The notes under the pieces are model-generated. The model was not told where the DNA came from. It ran no database searches and saw only the letters and a program-made list of their open reading frames with translations. A DNA stretch of 64,000 nucleotides. Source: Zobellia roscoffensis. Its GTDB lineage: Bacteria; Bacteroidota; Bacteroidia; Flavobacteriales; Flavobacteriaceae. Every line of letters starts with the position of its first letter. Within the stretch, counting starts at the first letter, position 1. Made by a program: the position numbers and the translations under genes. Where the stretch lies: NCBI RefSeq assembly GCF_015330165.1, contig NZ_JADDXT010000002.1:1424504-1488503 (forward strand), given 5' to 3'. Of the stretch, positions 20,538 through 29,299 are shown piece by piece.

Positions 20538-22730
20538 CTATCCTTCATGCTTTCCCAATAAGGAGAAATCTAAATGACGTTTTACTAAATCGGAATTCTT
20601 TACCATAACTACAACTTCGTCACCCAATTGATAGGTTTTCTTTGTCTTTTCTCCTACAATTGCGTACTCCTTTTCGTCAAAGGTATAATAATCATCTTTT
20701 ATATCACTGATCCGGACCATGCCCTCACACTTGTTCTCTATGATTTCAACATAAATACCCCATTCGGTAACACCACTAATAACCCCAACAAATTCTTGAT
20801 CTTGATGGTCTTGCATGAACTTGATCTGCATGTATTTAATAGAATCACGTTCTGCACTTGAAGCTAAATACTCCATATCCGAAGAATGTTTACATTTCTG
20901 TTCATAAACTTCTTCTTTTGCCGAGGCGCCTCCATCTAAATAATGTTGTAATAACCTATGTACCATTACATCTGGGTATCTTCTAATAGGCGATGTAAAG
21001 TGACTATAGTAATCAAACGATAAACCATAATGTCCAATATTGTCTGTAGTATATATGGCTTTGCTCATACTACGAATAGTGAGCGTATCTACTAAGTTCT
21101 GTTCTTTTTTGCCTTTAACATCGCTCAAAAGCTGATTTAAAGACGCACTAATGGATTTTTTATCTTTAAAGTCTAACTTATGCCCGAACCTAGAAATAAT
21201 ACCGTTAAGGGCTATTAATTTATCTTCATTAGGATCATCGTGAATACGATAGATAAATGTCTTCTTTGGCTTCTGTTTTCCTATAAATTCTGCCACTTTT
21301 CTGTTAGCCAAAAGCATAAACTCTTCAACTAGCTTATTAGCATCTTTTGATTCTTTAAAGAATACACCAATAGGTTCACTATTTTCGTTTAGATTAAAAC
21401 GTACTTCTACCTTATCAAAAGAAAGAGCACCTTCTTGCATACGTCTACCACGCATAATCTTAGCCATACGATCCATCTCTAAAGTAGCGTTCACTACATC
21501 TTCTGGAACGGTATATGCATCCTCACGAATAGAAATCTCTTTTGGAATACTGCCTTCATTAGTTTCTATAATATGCTGCGCTTCTTCATAAGCAAAACGT
21601 TCATTAGAATTTATTGCCGTCCTACCAAACCATTGGTTCTTGATATTCGCATCTTTATCCATCTCAAAAATGGCAGAAAAAGTATATTTTTCCTCATTAG
21701 GTCTTAACGAACAAGCATTGTTAGATAACACTTCTGGAAGCATAGGTACTACACGATCAACTAAATACACTGAGGTAGCTCTTTCATAAGCTTCATCATC
21801 CAAAATAGTATCAGGTACCAAATAATGAGAAACATCTGCAATATGAATACCTATTTCATAATTACCATTCTCTAACACTTCAAAAGAGAGGGCATCATCA
21901 AAATCTTTGGCATCTTTTGGATCAATGGTAAAGGTTAAAACCTCTCGCATATCTCTTCTTTTTGCTATTTCTTCTTCCTTAATAGAAGTATCAAGCGTGT
22001 CTGCGTAACGTTCTACTTCCGTAGGAAAGCTATATGGAAGACCATACTCTGCCAAAATAGCATGTATTTCAGTATTGTGTTCTCCTGGTTTTCCTAATAC
22101 TTCAGTAATAATTCCAGTAGGAGAATCGTCTTTACTATCCCAATTAACAAGTTTAACTATGACCTTATCGCCATCATTAGCTCCATTTATATCATCCTTG
22201 GGAATAAAGAAATCTTTATACATTCTAAAATCGGTTGGGCGTACAAAAGCAAATGTCTTTTGTATATCTACAATACCAACAAATTCAGTCTTTTTACGTT
22301 CCAGAATATTAGCAATCTCACCCTCCAGTTTCTTACCTTTTCTCCTTGGAAATATATATACTTCTACAGTATCTCCATGAAAAGCTTTATTCACTTTATT
22401 GGCGTGAACAAAGACATCATCTTCCATACCTTCTATGACAACATAGGCATTACCACGCCCGGTAAGGTCAACAGTACCTGTTTGGTATTTTTTTGTAGAA
22501 GCCACAGCCATATAATTACCTCTGCCTTCTTCTTGTATTCTATTTTTTTCTTTAAGTTGCCCTAACCTTTTAATTAACTGGTTACGGTCTTGTGTATTAT
22601 CTAGGCCAAGCTTAGCGGCTATTTGTTTATAATTGAAACTCTTTTTAGGATCTTTCTCTAATACAGTGAAGATTCCTTTTGTTATCTCGTTTGTTCTATG
22701 GTTACGAGCTTTCTTTTTGTTCTTTGACAT
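20538..22730 (-). CDS. rnr: ribonuclease R
   Basis: At 730 residues this is a full-length RNase R/VacB 3'-5' exoribonuclease, which degrades structured RNA during turnover and quality control. It has N-terminal winged-helix/cold-shock regions (about 1-230) and an RNB catalytic domain with the aspartate cluster in DPKDAKDFDDALS. The RNB end motif is DYYSHFTSPIRRYPDVMVHR, and a C-terminal S1 RNA-binding domain begins QEFVGVISGVTEWGIYVEI. Its 5' end faces the gene-free region proposed as the replication origin. Coding-strand G is about twice C in a hand count of 21301-21480. Confidence 0.95.
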   Translation of the reverse strand: MSKNKKKARNHRTNEITKGIFTVLEKDPKKSFNYKQIAAKLGLDNTQDRNQLIKRLGQLKEKNRIQEEGRGNYMAVASTKKYQTGTVDLTGRGNAYVVIEGMEDDVFVHANKVNKAFHGDTVEVYIFPRRKGKKLEGEIANILERKKTEFVGIVDIQKTFAFVRPTDFRMYKDFFIPKDDINGANDGDKVIVKLVNWDSKDDSPTGIITEVLGKPGEHNTEIHAILAEYGLPYSFPTEVERYADTLDTSIKEEEIAKRRDMREVLTFTIDPKDAKDFDDALSFEVLENGNYEIGIHIADVSHYLVPDTILDDEAYERATSVYLVDRVVPMLPEVLSNNACSLRPNEEKYTFSAIFEMDKDANIKNQWFGRTAINSNERFAYEEAQHIIETNEGSIPKEISIREDAYTVPEDVVNATLEMDRMAKIMRGRRMQEGALSFDKVEVRFNLNENSEPIGVFFKESKDANKLVEEFMLLANRKVAEFIGKQKPKKTFIYRIHDDPNEDKLIALNGIISRFGHKLDFKDKKSISASLNQLLSDVKGKKEQNLVDTLTIRSMSKAIYTTDNIGHYGLSFDYYSHFTSPIRRYPDVMVHRLLQHYLDGGASAKEEVYEQKCKHSSDMEYLASSAERDSIKYMQIKFMQDHQDQEFVGVISGVTEWGIYVEIIENKCEGMVRISDIKDDYYTFDEKEYAIVGEKTKKTYQLGDEVVVMVKNSDLVKRHLDFSLLGKHEG

Positions 22731-22741
22731 TAACTATCTTT

Positions 22742-23280
22742 AATTTATACGGTAAATTACGAATTATAATTCATTACCTCTGTTATTGAACATCCTTGAT
22801 CTAAATTCAAGGTTATCAACAACTATATTATAATCTGTTTTTCTTTTAAAATTTTAAAAAATAAAATGGTGGTTATTATAGTGTGTTAATAAGGCTTATA
22901 AAATTTTGAAGAAATAGTTGCTTTGAACCACTTTAATAAGTTGTTGACAATCTTTACAGTTATAATATATCATAAAATCAGGCCTGTAACGCAATTATTA
23001 ATATGCGTTGATAAGTGATATCAACATAAATTATTTAATAAGTAAACGTAAATTTAGTGTTAACTACGTACAATAACATTTTGATAGTGTCTTATAAAAA
23101 GCGTAAAAATAATTTTCTCAATTAGCGATTAGTTTTGTAGAGTACTATTCCACCGAGAAATCAAAATTTATGATCTACTTTCTTTTGCAAGGTTATTAAC
23201 AATATAAACACCTTTTAACAATAACAAATTAACAATGAACAAGTGTTTACATAAAACTAATGTTGTGAGGACTGTGTATG
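22742..23280. other. candidate chromosomal replication origin (oriC)
   Basis: This AT-rich, gene-free stretch lies between divergent rnr and rpiB. It holds at least six nonamers equal or close to TTATCAACA, one base from the E. coli DnaA box TTATCCACA. They are 22813-22821 (+, exact TTATCAACA), 22884-22892 (-), 22942-22950 (-), 23006-23014 (-), 23018-23026 (+) and 23193-23201 (+). In small hand-counted samples, genes pointing away on either side have coding-strand G about twice C, while genes pointing toward it have equal G and C, as expected where replication forks diverge. dnaA is not in the window. Alternatives are a long regulatory region or an unrecognised RNA. Confidence 0.55.
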
Positions 23281-23311
23281 TTGTGGTGAAGTACTAGTAT
23301 TTGTACCTTTG
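23281..23311 (+). promoter_or_regulatory. promoter for rpiB
   Basis: TTG at 23281-23283, a 20-bp spacer and TACCTTTG at 23304-23311 match the Bacteroidota -33/-7 consensus. Transcription would begin near 23317, about 65 nt before the rpiB ATG. Confidence 0.65.
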
Positions 23312-23381
23312 TAAACTATAAGAAGGTTTTATAGGGCTGTAAAACCGTATTTAAATAAAGGTTCTAACAAGATTACGTATA

Positions 23382-23813
23382 ATGAAAATAGCTATTGGAA
23401 ACGATCACGCAGGTACGGACTATAAATTAGCCATTGTAGGTTTATTGAAATCTATGAATATAGAGGTTAATAATTATGGAACGGATGGAACGGATAGTGT
23501 TGATTATGCAGATTTTGTTCACCCTGTTGCTTTAGATGTTGATAAAGGTGAAGTAAATTTTGGTATTATTATCTGTGGCAGTGGTAATGGTGCTTCTATG
23601 ACAGCCAACAAACACCAGCAAGTACGTTGTGCTCTTTGTTGGACAAAAGAGATAGTTCAATTAAGCAGAGAACATAATGATGCCAATATCTTAAGTCTAC
23701 CGGCTAGGTTTATTTCTTTATCCCAAGCTCTTGAAATGGTAAAGACATTTTTAAATACAGATTTTGAAGGTGGTAGACACGAAAGAAGAATAGAAAAAAT
23801 TCCTTGTAAGTAA
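23382..23813 (+). CDS. rpiB: ribose 5-phosphate isomerase B
   Basis: The 143-residue product is a full-length RpiB, which interconverts ribose 5-phosphate and ribulose 5-phosphate in the pentose phosphate pathway. Seen directly are the N-terminal IGNDHAG, the catalytic cysteine loop IICGSGNGASM (Cys65), and the HNDAN segment. The C-terminal GGRHERRIEKI motif is typical of the family. It has its own promoter and a following hairpin terminator, so it is probably monocistronic. It is the first gene on the right side of the candidate origin and transcribes away from it. Confidence 0.93.
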   Translation: MKIAIGNDHAGTDYKLAIVGLLKSMNIEVNNYGTDGTDSVDYADFVHPVALDVDKGEVNFGIIICGSGNGASMTANKHQQVRCALCWTKEIVQLSREHNDANILSLPARFISLSQALEMVKTFLNTDFEGGRHERRIEKIPCK

Positions 23814-23894
23814 GTACTCAAAGCCTTACTTTTAGGCAGACCATAGCTTTTTTAGCACCTTAATATCCAACTATTTACAATACTTAAAATTTAA

Positions 23895-23931
23895 ACCAAT
23901 AACAGTATAAGGACTGCTATTGGTCGTTTTT
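23895..23931 (+). terminator. terminator after rpiB
   Basis: A hairpin of ACCAATA/TATTGGT and CAGT/ACTG, separated by one A/C mismatch and closed by a 6-nt loop, is followed by CGTTTTT. It lies about 80 bp after rpiB and ahead of the cation exporter. Confidence 0.65.
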
Positions 23932-23969
23932 ACGTATCTATAATTTAAACCATTTATTTTCCATATGAA

Positions 23970-24881
23970 ATGGGACATTCTCACGGACACGACCATGGTC
24001 ATTCTAATTTAAAAGGAAGGAATTTAATTATATCCATCCTATTAAACATTCTAATTACGGTTGCTCAAGTAATTGGAGGTTTAATTTCTGGAAGTCTTTC
24101 ATTACTTTCAGATGCGCTACATAATTTCAGTGATGTTCTTTCACTTATTATTAGCTATATAGCCACTTTATTGTCTAAAAGACAAGCTTCAACGAATAAG
24201 ACTTTTGGTTATAAACGTGCCGAAATCATTGCCGCTTTTGTAAATGCAGCTACTTTAATTATGGTGGCACTTATATTGATTAAGGAAGCCTCGGAACGAT
24301 TTTTTGAGCCACAAGCAATAGAATCTAACGTAGTTATATGGCTTTCATTATTAGGTATAGTAGCCAATGGTTTTAGCGTGCTCTTGCTTAAGAAAGATTC
24401 TAAGAGCAATATGAATATGAAATCAGCTTATTTACACTTGTTAACAGATATGTTGGCATCTGTGGCAGTGCTTATAGGCGGGTTGTTAATGAAATTCTAT
24501 GAGGTATATTGGGTAGATGCGGCCTTGACCTTGGCTATTGCTATTTATTTGATTTTCGTAGGCTATGATTTATTAAAAGATTCAACACGCGTACTTATGC
24601 TTTTTACGCCAGATACCATTCATGTTAAACAGATAGTAGAAGAAGTATGTAAGATTACCTCTGTAAAAAATATTCATCACATTCATATTTGGCAGTTAAA
24701 TGAAGATGAGGTGCACTTAGAGGCACATGTAGATTTTAATGAAGACATCAAACTTTCGGAGTTTGACAACATTCTTGATGAAATAGAAGAGGTTGTATAT
24801 CACAAATTCGGAATCAATCACGTTACTATACAACCGGAACATGGAAAATGTGGTAGTAAACAAATAATAGTACAAGATTAA
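23970..24881 (+). CDS. cation diffusion facilitator (zinc/divalent metal exporter)
   Basis: This 303-residue inner-membrane CDF transporter begins with a His-rich tail (GHSHGHDHGHS) typical of Zn/Co/Cd-exporting members. About six transmembrane helices follow, with metal-site motifs in helix 2 (SDALHNFSD) and helix 5 (HLLTDMLAS). The C-terminal cytoplasmic ferredoxin-like domain (about 210-295) carries IHHIHIWQLN and HVDF and ends in a Cys/His tail. It exchanges protons for divalent cations. Its stop is followed after one base by the ATG of the GNAT gene, so the two form an operon. Confidence 0.92.
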   Translation: MGHSHGHDHGHSNLKGRNLIISILLNILITVAQVIGGLISGSLSLLSDALHNFSDVLSLIISYIATLLSKRQASTNKTFGYKRAEIIAAFVNAATLIMVALILIKEASERFFEPQAIESNVVIWLSLLGIVANGFSVLLLKKDSKSNMNMKSAYLHLLTDMLASVAVLIGGLLMKFYEVYWVDAALTLAIAIYLIFVGYDLLKDSTRVLMLFTPDTIHVKQIVEEVCKITSVKNIHHIHIWQLNEDEVHLEAHVDFNEDIKLSEFDNILDEIEEVVYHKFGINHVTIQPEHGKCGSKQIIVQD

Positions 24882-24882
24882 T

Positions 24883-25326
24883 ATGATAGAGATTAACGTA
24901 AAATCATTTGAGGCACTCACAAAACTAGAGCTTTACAATATACTTAAAATTAGAAGTGAGGTTTTTGTGGTTGAACAAGATTGTGTTTATCAAGATATTG
25001 ATGATAAAGACCAAAAGGCATTTCATGTTATTGCCACTAAAAATGATGAAATAATTGCCTATACACGAATATTCAGATCTGGTGATTATTTTGATGAAGC
25101 CAGCATAGGTAGGGTAGTAGTAAAGGATTCCGAACGAAAGTATGGTTATGGAAAAGATATAATGAAAGCCTCAATTGTTGCAGTCGAAGAGCATTTTAAT
25201 GAAAAAGTAATTAAAGTTTCTGCCCAGTTATATTTAGAACGCTTTTATCACACCTTAGGTTTTGACCAAGAAGGAGATGGGTATCTAGAAGATGGAATAC
25301 CACATATAGGTATGGTAAAAAAATAA
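24883..25326 (+). CDS. GNAT N-acetyltransferase, ElaA-like
   Basis: This 147-residue protein has the ElaA-type GNAT layout: LYNILKIRSEVFVVEQDCVYQD at the N-terminus, the strand YTRIFRSG, the acetyl-CoA binding segment IGRVVVKDSERKYGYGKDIM, and the C-terminal FYHTLGFDQEGDGYLEDGIPHI. The ElaA family is widespread and its natural acceptor is poorly known. It starts one base after the CDF transporter stop and is probably co-transcribed; no functional link with metal export is evident. Confidence 0.85.
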   Translation: MIEINVKSFEALTKLELYNILKIRSEVFVVEQDCVYQDIDDKDQKAFHVIATKNDEIIAYTRIFRSGDYFDEASIGRVVVKDSERKYGYGKDIMKASIVAVEEHFNEKVIKVSAQLYLERFYHTLGFDQEGDGYLEDGIPHIGMVKK

Positions 25327-25374
25327 GGCCCGTGTTTAACGAACCTTTTATTTTTTTTGATGAATAGCAAACTA

Positions 25375-25447
25375 CCACGAGGCATCAAAAGTGATACACC
25401 TTGATTTCGAGACAAGCCTCGGAGCATTTAATCTCGATTATCGAGTA
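25375..25447. repeat. dispersed intergenic repeat, copy 1
   Basis: This stretch of about 73 bp is related to the reverse complement of 60990-61075. The last 27 bases are nearly identical between the copies and contain the palindrome CTCGATTATCGAG; the upstream half is diverged but still alignable (CTTGATTT is shared). It sits between convergent genes (stops at 25326 and 25451), so the hairpin may act in transcript ending. Confidence 0.7.
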
Positions 25448-25450
25448 AAA

Positions 25451-25825
25451 TTATATACGAATAGGTTCTTTGTTAGTAAGGTTAATATCTTCCAACATAT
25501 TGTCAGTAAACTTGTAATGCCCCTTGGTAGTTATTATTCTAAACCTATTGGAGTTCATTCTACTTAAGGTATCCAAGAAAAGCCACTTGGTTTTTAGAAG
25601 TCTAGGTTTAGACGATTTCAGGCTAATTTCAAAGTAATATTTTCTTCCATTTTTTAGTGCTACTATGTCCGGCGTAATTTTGGAATCTGTACCTTTTCTA
25701 ACATAGGATTTTGGAGTATCATACCCCTCAATATCCGCTTTGATATCTTCGAAACCAGTGGCTTCAAGATGGTTGATTGACTTCTCTAAAAATTCCTGAT
25801 TTTCTGACTTTTCTGTTCTTACCAT
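25451..25825 (-). CDS. hypothetical protein with a possible PD-(D/E)xK-like core
   Basis: I do not recognise this 124-residue protein. It is charged and soluble, with no signal peptide or membrane segment. The middle (about residues 50-76) reads TPDIVALKNGRKYYFEISLK, which resembles the PD...ExxxK arrangement of small nuclease-fold proteins, with a preceding YVRKGTDSKI. That resemblance is weak because the usual ExK spacing is not met exactly. It stands alone between a convergent GNAT gene and a 215-bp gap before the restriction-modification pair, and it is probably an accessory gene. Confidence 0.6.
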   Translation of the reverse strand: MVRTEKSENQEFLEKSINHLEATGFEDIKADIEGYDTPKSYVRKGTDSKITPDIVALKNGRKYYFEISLKSSKPRLLKTKWLFLDTLSRMNSNRFRIITTKGHYKFTDNMLEDINLTNKEPIRI

Positions 25826-26014
25826 AAAGAATAAGATAAATAAAAAAATAAGAATAACAAATTTTTAACGTTGATTAACAGCATTTTAAGAACCGACCAC
25901 CCAGTTTGTTGGTCATTATTTGTTTCAATAATTTGTTTTTTTTGTACGGATAAAATGCAATATTCTATCGCTCTAAGTATATGCCAGTCAACATTTCAGG
26001 TTAAATATAAATTT

Positions 26015-26034
26015 TACAGACTAAGCAGTCTGTA
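26015..26034 (-). terminator. probable terminator after the restriction gene
   Basis: A perfect 8-bp inverted repeat, TACAGACT / AGTCTGTA, with a 4-nt loop lies 7 bp beyond the stop of the minus-strand gene at 26042. On the minus strand it is followed by AAAATTTATATTT, a weak T-rich tail. Confidence 0.45.
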
Positions 26035-26041
26035 GAAACTA

Positions 26042-26656
26042 TTAAGCTAATCTTTTGGCAATACCTGTTTCTTCTAAAAAATCCAGTTTCAGAATGAGGT
26101 TTAATGGTCTTTCAGCTTTATTTTTAGTGGATGCGTACAGATATCCTTCTTTCCTGTAGTGCAATTCATCAATCTTAATTTTACCATGCATATTTTTATT
26201 TGGTAAAACGTATTTTTTTAAGGTTGATGAGGTAATATTTCTCTCGACTAAAAAAGCCAATAATTTTTGCCGATTCACCAATGTAATTTTACATGAAGTA
26301 AATACATCTGGAGCATCCGAGTAAATAGAAGTTATTAACGCGTAGAATTCTGTTTTTTTTGATGTATCAAATAACCAACCTTCTTTTAATGTTCCGTCCT
26401 TTTCATAACTTAGTTCAAAGGCAAAAGTGGGTAGGTTTTCATTTATGTAGTCAAGCTGGGCTTTTTCGTCAATAGTATATTTTCTGCCATGGTCCTTATG
26501 TGTAAAAATCAGATCTATACCTTCCATCTGTTGTTTGATTTCAAAGACGCGGTCAAAAGAATATTGCTTTAGATATTGATGGTAATAGCGATCTAACAAA
26601 ACACACAGCTTTTGCTCCCTTTCCAAATCTGACTTAAAATTACTTTTAAGGGGCAT
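26042..26656 (-). CDS. putative type II restriction endonuclease
   Basis: This 204-residue protein starts 29 bp after the stop of the C5-cytosine methyltransferase and is transcribed with it, the usual layout of a type II restriction-modification pair. A PD-(D/E)xK-like catalytic site is visible: GIDLIFTHKDHGRKYTIDEKAQ, with Asp48, Asp63, Lys65 and a following Gln67. No other domain was recognised. Restriction enzymes diverge quickly, so the call rests on this motif and on the neighbour. Recognition sequence cannot be read. Confidence 0.72.
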   Translation of the reverse strand: MPLKSNFKSDLEREQKLCVLLDRYYHQYLKQYSFDRVFEIKQQMEGIDLIFTHKDHGRKYTIDEKAQLDYINENLPTFAFELSYEKDGTLKEGWLFDTSKKTEFYALITSIYSDAPDVFTSCKITLVNRQKLLAFLVERNITSSTLKKYVLPNKNMHGKIKIDELHYRKEGYLYASTKNKAERPLNLILKLDFLEETGIAKRLA

Positions 26657-26685
26657 AGTACGGTTGTTGGTTTTAAGCAGAAGAA

Positions 26686-27912
26686 CTAAACCTGAATTTT
26701 AGCGGCTAGGGCTTCGGCAATTTTTTCTACTACGCCTACCACAAGGGCATTTCCCATGAAAAAGGCGCGTTTGGTATCACTTATACCTTCTAATAACGTA
26801 TGATTATCAGGAAACATATTTAAACGCTCTAATTCAACCGGTGTTAAACGCCGTAGTCCCTTTTGAGATTGTATTACATGTTTAAAACGAGATGGTGATT
26901 TTCCACCTTCCCCTGTAATAATAGTTCTTGAAGCATTGTCCAGAGCATCTGGAAAAATCATTCCGCCTTCACTGTAATTGTATGTGAATCCGGTTTTGGC
27001 AGTCCGCACCTCTTTTTTGGCGCCCTTTAAGTATTCCCATTTAGGGAAATCCTCCTCTGGAATATAAAATTCTTCGGTTACCTCGCCGTTTTGAAGCACA
27101 TCGCCTAAAACAGCACGTTTCCCTGCATAACTGGATTCTGTTTTTACGGTGAATACCTTACCATTTATAAACACACCAGAGTTTTGAAACGGAGATAACT
27201 TTTCACCTAAATTAAAGTTATCGGAGATATGAACTAAATCACCTTCAATCTTAAAAGAACTAGGTTTTTGAGTGGTTTGCTGTACAGGTAATGCTGAAGC
27301 AATAGTCCCCAATGATAGCACCCAATCAGCAGGGTTGGCCTTTTTCAAAGATTTATAAAGGGGAGTTGATTTATGATATCCCAAGAAAAAGATGCGTCTT
27401 CGCCGTTGTGGCATACCGTAATCTGCGGCATTAATAACCCGCCATTCTACGGCATAACCCAAATCATCAAGACTTTTTAACATAATAGCAAAATCACGCC
27501 CACGTTGGGCAGAAGGTGATTTCAACAAACGGTCTACATTTTCAAGAAATAAGTATTTGGGCGGATTCTTCTTTTCCGAGAGTATTTTATGAATACTCCA
27601 CCACAGCACACCTTTTTTACCAATAAGGCCTTTGGAGTTCTGTAATGTAGTAGCTACGGAGTAATCTTGACACGGAAATCCGCCAACCAGCACATCCGCA
27701 TCGGGAATGGTTTGGGTTTCTACTTCCGCAATATCTTGGTTACTGTGGTTTTCTTTTCCAAAATTGGCTTCGTACACTAAAGAAGCATGTTGCGCTTTGG
27801 TAGAAGGCTCCCATTGGTTGCTCCAGACTACCTCATATTGTCCTGTTTTTTCCAATCCGAGGCGAAATCCTCCTACGCCTGCGAAAAGTTCTATTGCCTT
27901 GAGTTTGCTCAT
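26686..27912 (-). CDS. DNA (cytosine-5-)-methyltransferase
   Basis: The 408-residue enzyme has the ordered C5-methyltransferase motifs: I ELFAGVGGFRLGLE (SAM binding), IV GGFPCQDYSVA (catalytic Cys81), VI LFLENVDRL and VIII QRRRRIFFLGY. After a target-recognition region (about 200-330) come motif IX RRLTPVELERLNMFPDNH and motif X FMGNALVVGVVEKIAEAL. It methylates cytosine in double-stranded DNA to protect against the partner nuclease encoded just downstream. The ATG is followed closely by motif I, as usual. The pair lies 3-5 kb from the candidate origin. Confidence 0.93.
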   Translation of the reverse strand: MSKLKAIELFAGVGGFRLGLEKTGQYEVVWSNQWEPSTKAQHASLVYEANFGKENHSNQDIAEVETQTIPDADVLVGGFPCQDYSVATTLQNSKGLIGKKGVLWWSIHKILSEKKNPPKYLFLENVDRLLKSPSAQRGRDFAIMLKSLDDLGYAVEWRVINAADYGMPQRRRRIFFLGYHKSTPLYKSLKKANPADWVLSLGTIASALPVQQTTQKPSSFKIEGDLVHISDNFNLGEKLSPFQNSGVFINGKVFTVKTESSYAGKRAVLGDVLQNGEVTEEFYIPEEDFPKWEYLKGAKKEVRTAKTGFTYNYSEGGMIFPDALDNASRTIITGEGGKSPSRFKHVIQSQKGLRRLTPVELERLNMFPDNHTLLEGISDTKRAFFMGNALVVGVVEKIAEALAAKIQV

Positions 27913-27970
27913 TTGCGATAAAATTACATAATTTCACTATGGCAAAGTAAATTGGTTAATAGATTTAAAA

Positions 27971-29164
27971 ATGAAGCAATATAAGTTAGGAAGTTTGATC
28001 ACTGTTTTTTTAGTACTGCTTATGATTTCGTGTACCAAACAGAGCGAGAAAGAGGCGAAGTTATTGGAGAGCATTTCAGAGGTAAAAAAACAATATGCAC
28101 CAGACAAAAGAACCGCTCTTTTTGATATTCATACTTTTATAAATACAGAAAAGTATATTTTAATAGGTGAAAGTAATATTCCGGAAGCAGTAGCGCTTTT
28201 GAAAACCAAGCTGGATGCCGAGAACATCATGTATGAGAGCAGAATAAAAATATTACCCTCTGAAGATTTGGAGGGCAAGACCCATGCGGTTGTCAATATT
28301 TCTGTAGCCAACCTTAGAAGTGAACCCAAACATTCTGCAGAATTGGCCACACAGGCAACTTTGGGGACTCCGGTAAAGGTTTTGAAGAAAGAAGAAAATT
28401 GGTATTACATTCAAACTCCCGATAAATACCTTTCTTGGGTTAATGTAGGTGGAATTGTTTTAATGGATGACACTCAGGCCCAAAATTGGAAAAGCACAAC
28501 AAAACTCATCTACACACAAACTGCGGGATATTCATATCAAGATACTCAGGTAATGCAGCGTGTTTCTGATTTGGTAGCAGGAGATATAATTGAAATGACG
28601 GGCGAAACCGATGATTTTTTTGAAGTGCAGTACCCAGATGGCCGTAAAGCGGTGGTTAGAAAGGAAGAGTCAGAACCCTACGGTGCCTGGTTAGAAAAAT
28701 TAGAACCTACCCAAGAGAGCCTTGTAACAACTTCAAAAACACTTATGGGAGTTCCATATTTATGGGGAGGAACCTCAACCAAAGGCATGGATTGTAGCGG
28801 ATTTACCAAAACCATCTTTTTCCTTAACGGAATGGTTATTCCCAGAGATGCCTCGCAACAGGTACATACGGGCAAAGCCATTGATTCGGTCAAAAATTTT
28901 GACCACTTGCAAAAAGGCGATTTATTGTTCTTTGGAAGAAAAGCAACCGACTCCACAGCGGAGAAAGTAGTGCACGTTGGTATGTGGATCGGGAACAATG
29001 AGTTTATACATGCCTCAGAAATGGTACGCATAAGCAGTATGAACCCTAATGCCGATAACTATGACGAGCATAACCATAACCGCTATTTGCGCTCAAAACG
29101 CATCTTAAAGGAAAATGATGATGTTTTGATCAGCTTGGTTAAAAATCCTGTTTTTAAGGATTAA
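27971..29164 (+). CDS. SH3-domain NlpC/P60 cell-wall hydrolase, lipoprotein
   Basis: The 397-residue protein starts with a lipoprotein signal (lipobox LLMISC, Cys21). Two bacterial SH3-like regions follow (about 105-155, VVNISVANLRSEPKHSAELA...WYYIQTPDKYLSWV; and about 170-225). The C-terminal NlpC/P60 peptidase domain has catalytic Cys275 in GMDCSGF, His335 in VVHVGMWIG and a third polar residue near His347. Such enzymes cut peptide crosslinks or stems in peptidoglycan, commonly gamma-D-Glu-diamino acid bonds. It diverges from the methyltransferase gene with a 58-bp gap. Confidence 0.88.
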   Translation: MKQYKLGSLITVFLVLLMISCTKQSEKEAKLLESISEVKKQYAPDKRTALFDIHTFINTEKYILIGESNIPEAVALLKTKLDAENIMYESRIKILPSEDLEGKTHAVVNISVANLRSEPKHSAELATQATLGTPVKVLKKEENWYYIQTPDKYLSWVNVGGIVLMDDTQAQNWKSTTKLIYTQTAGYSYQDTQVMQRVSDLVAGDIIEMTGETDDFFEVQYPDGRKAVVRKEESEPYGAWLEKLEPTQESLVTTSKTLMGVPYLWGGTSTKGMDCSGFTKTIFFLNGMVIPRDASQQVHTGKAIDSVKNFDHLQKGDLLFFGRKATDSTAEKVVHVGMWIGNNEFIHASEMVRISSMNPNADNYDEHNHNRYLRSKRILKENDDVLISLVKNPVFKD

Positions 29165-29299
29165 GGTAAATCTATTCGTCTTTAGTAAGGTGCACCCGCT
29201 TTCCAAAAGGGATTTATTGTACCCTAAAGGAATCAGTAAAAGAGCCCTTACCGGCGCTTTCCAGGGATGTTTTTATTTATTCAATTAATTTTTGGGCAT

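Noticed and set aside
25880..25920. Possible TetR/LacI-type operator (ACCGACCACCC...TTGGTC)
   Set aside because: The symmetry is weak and no regulator gene is next to it.
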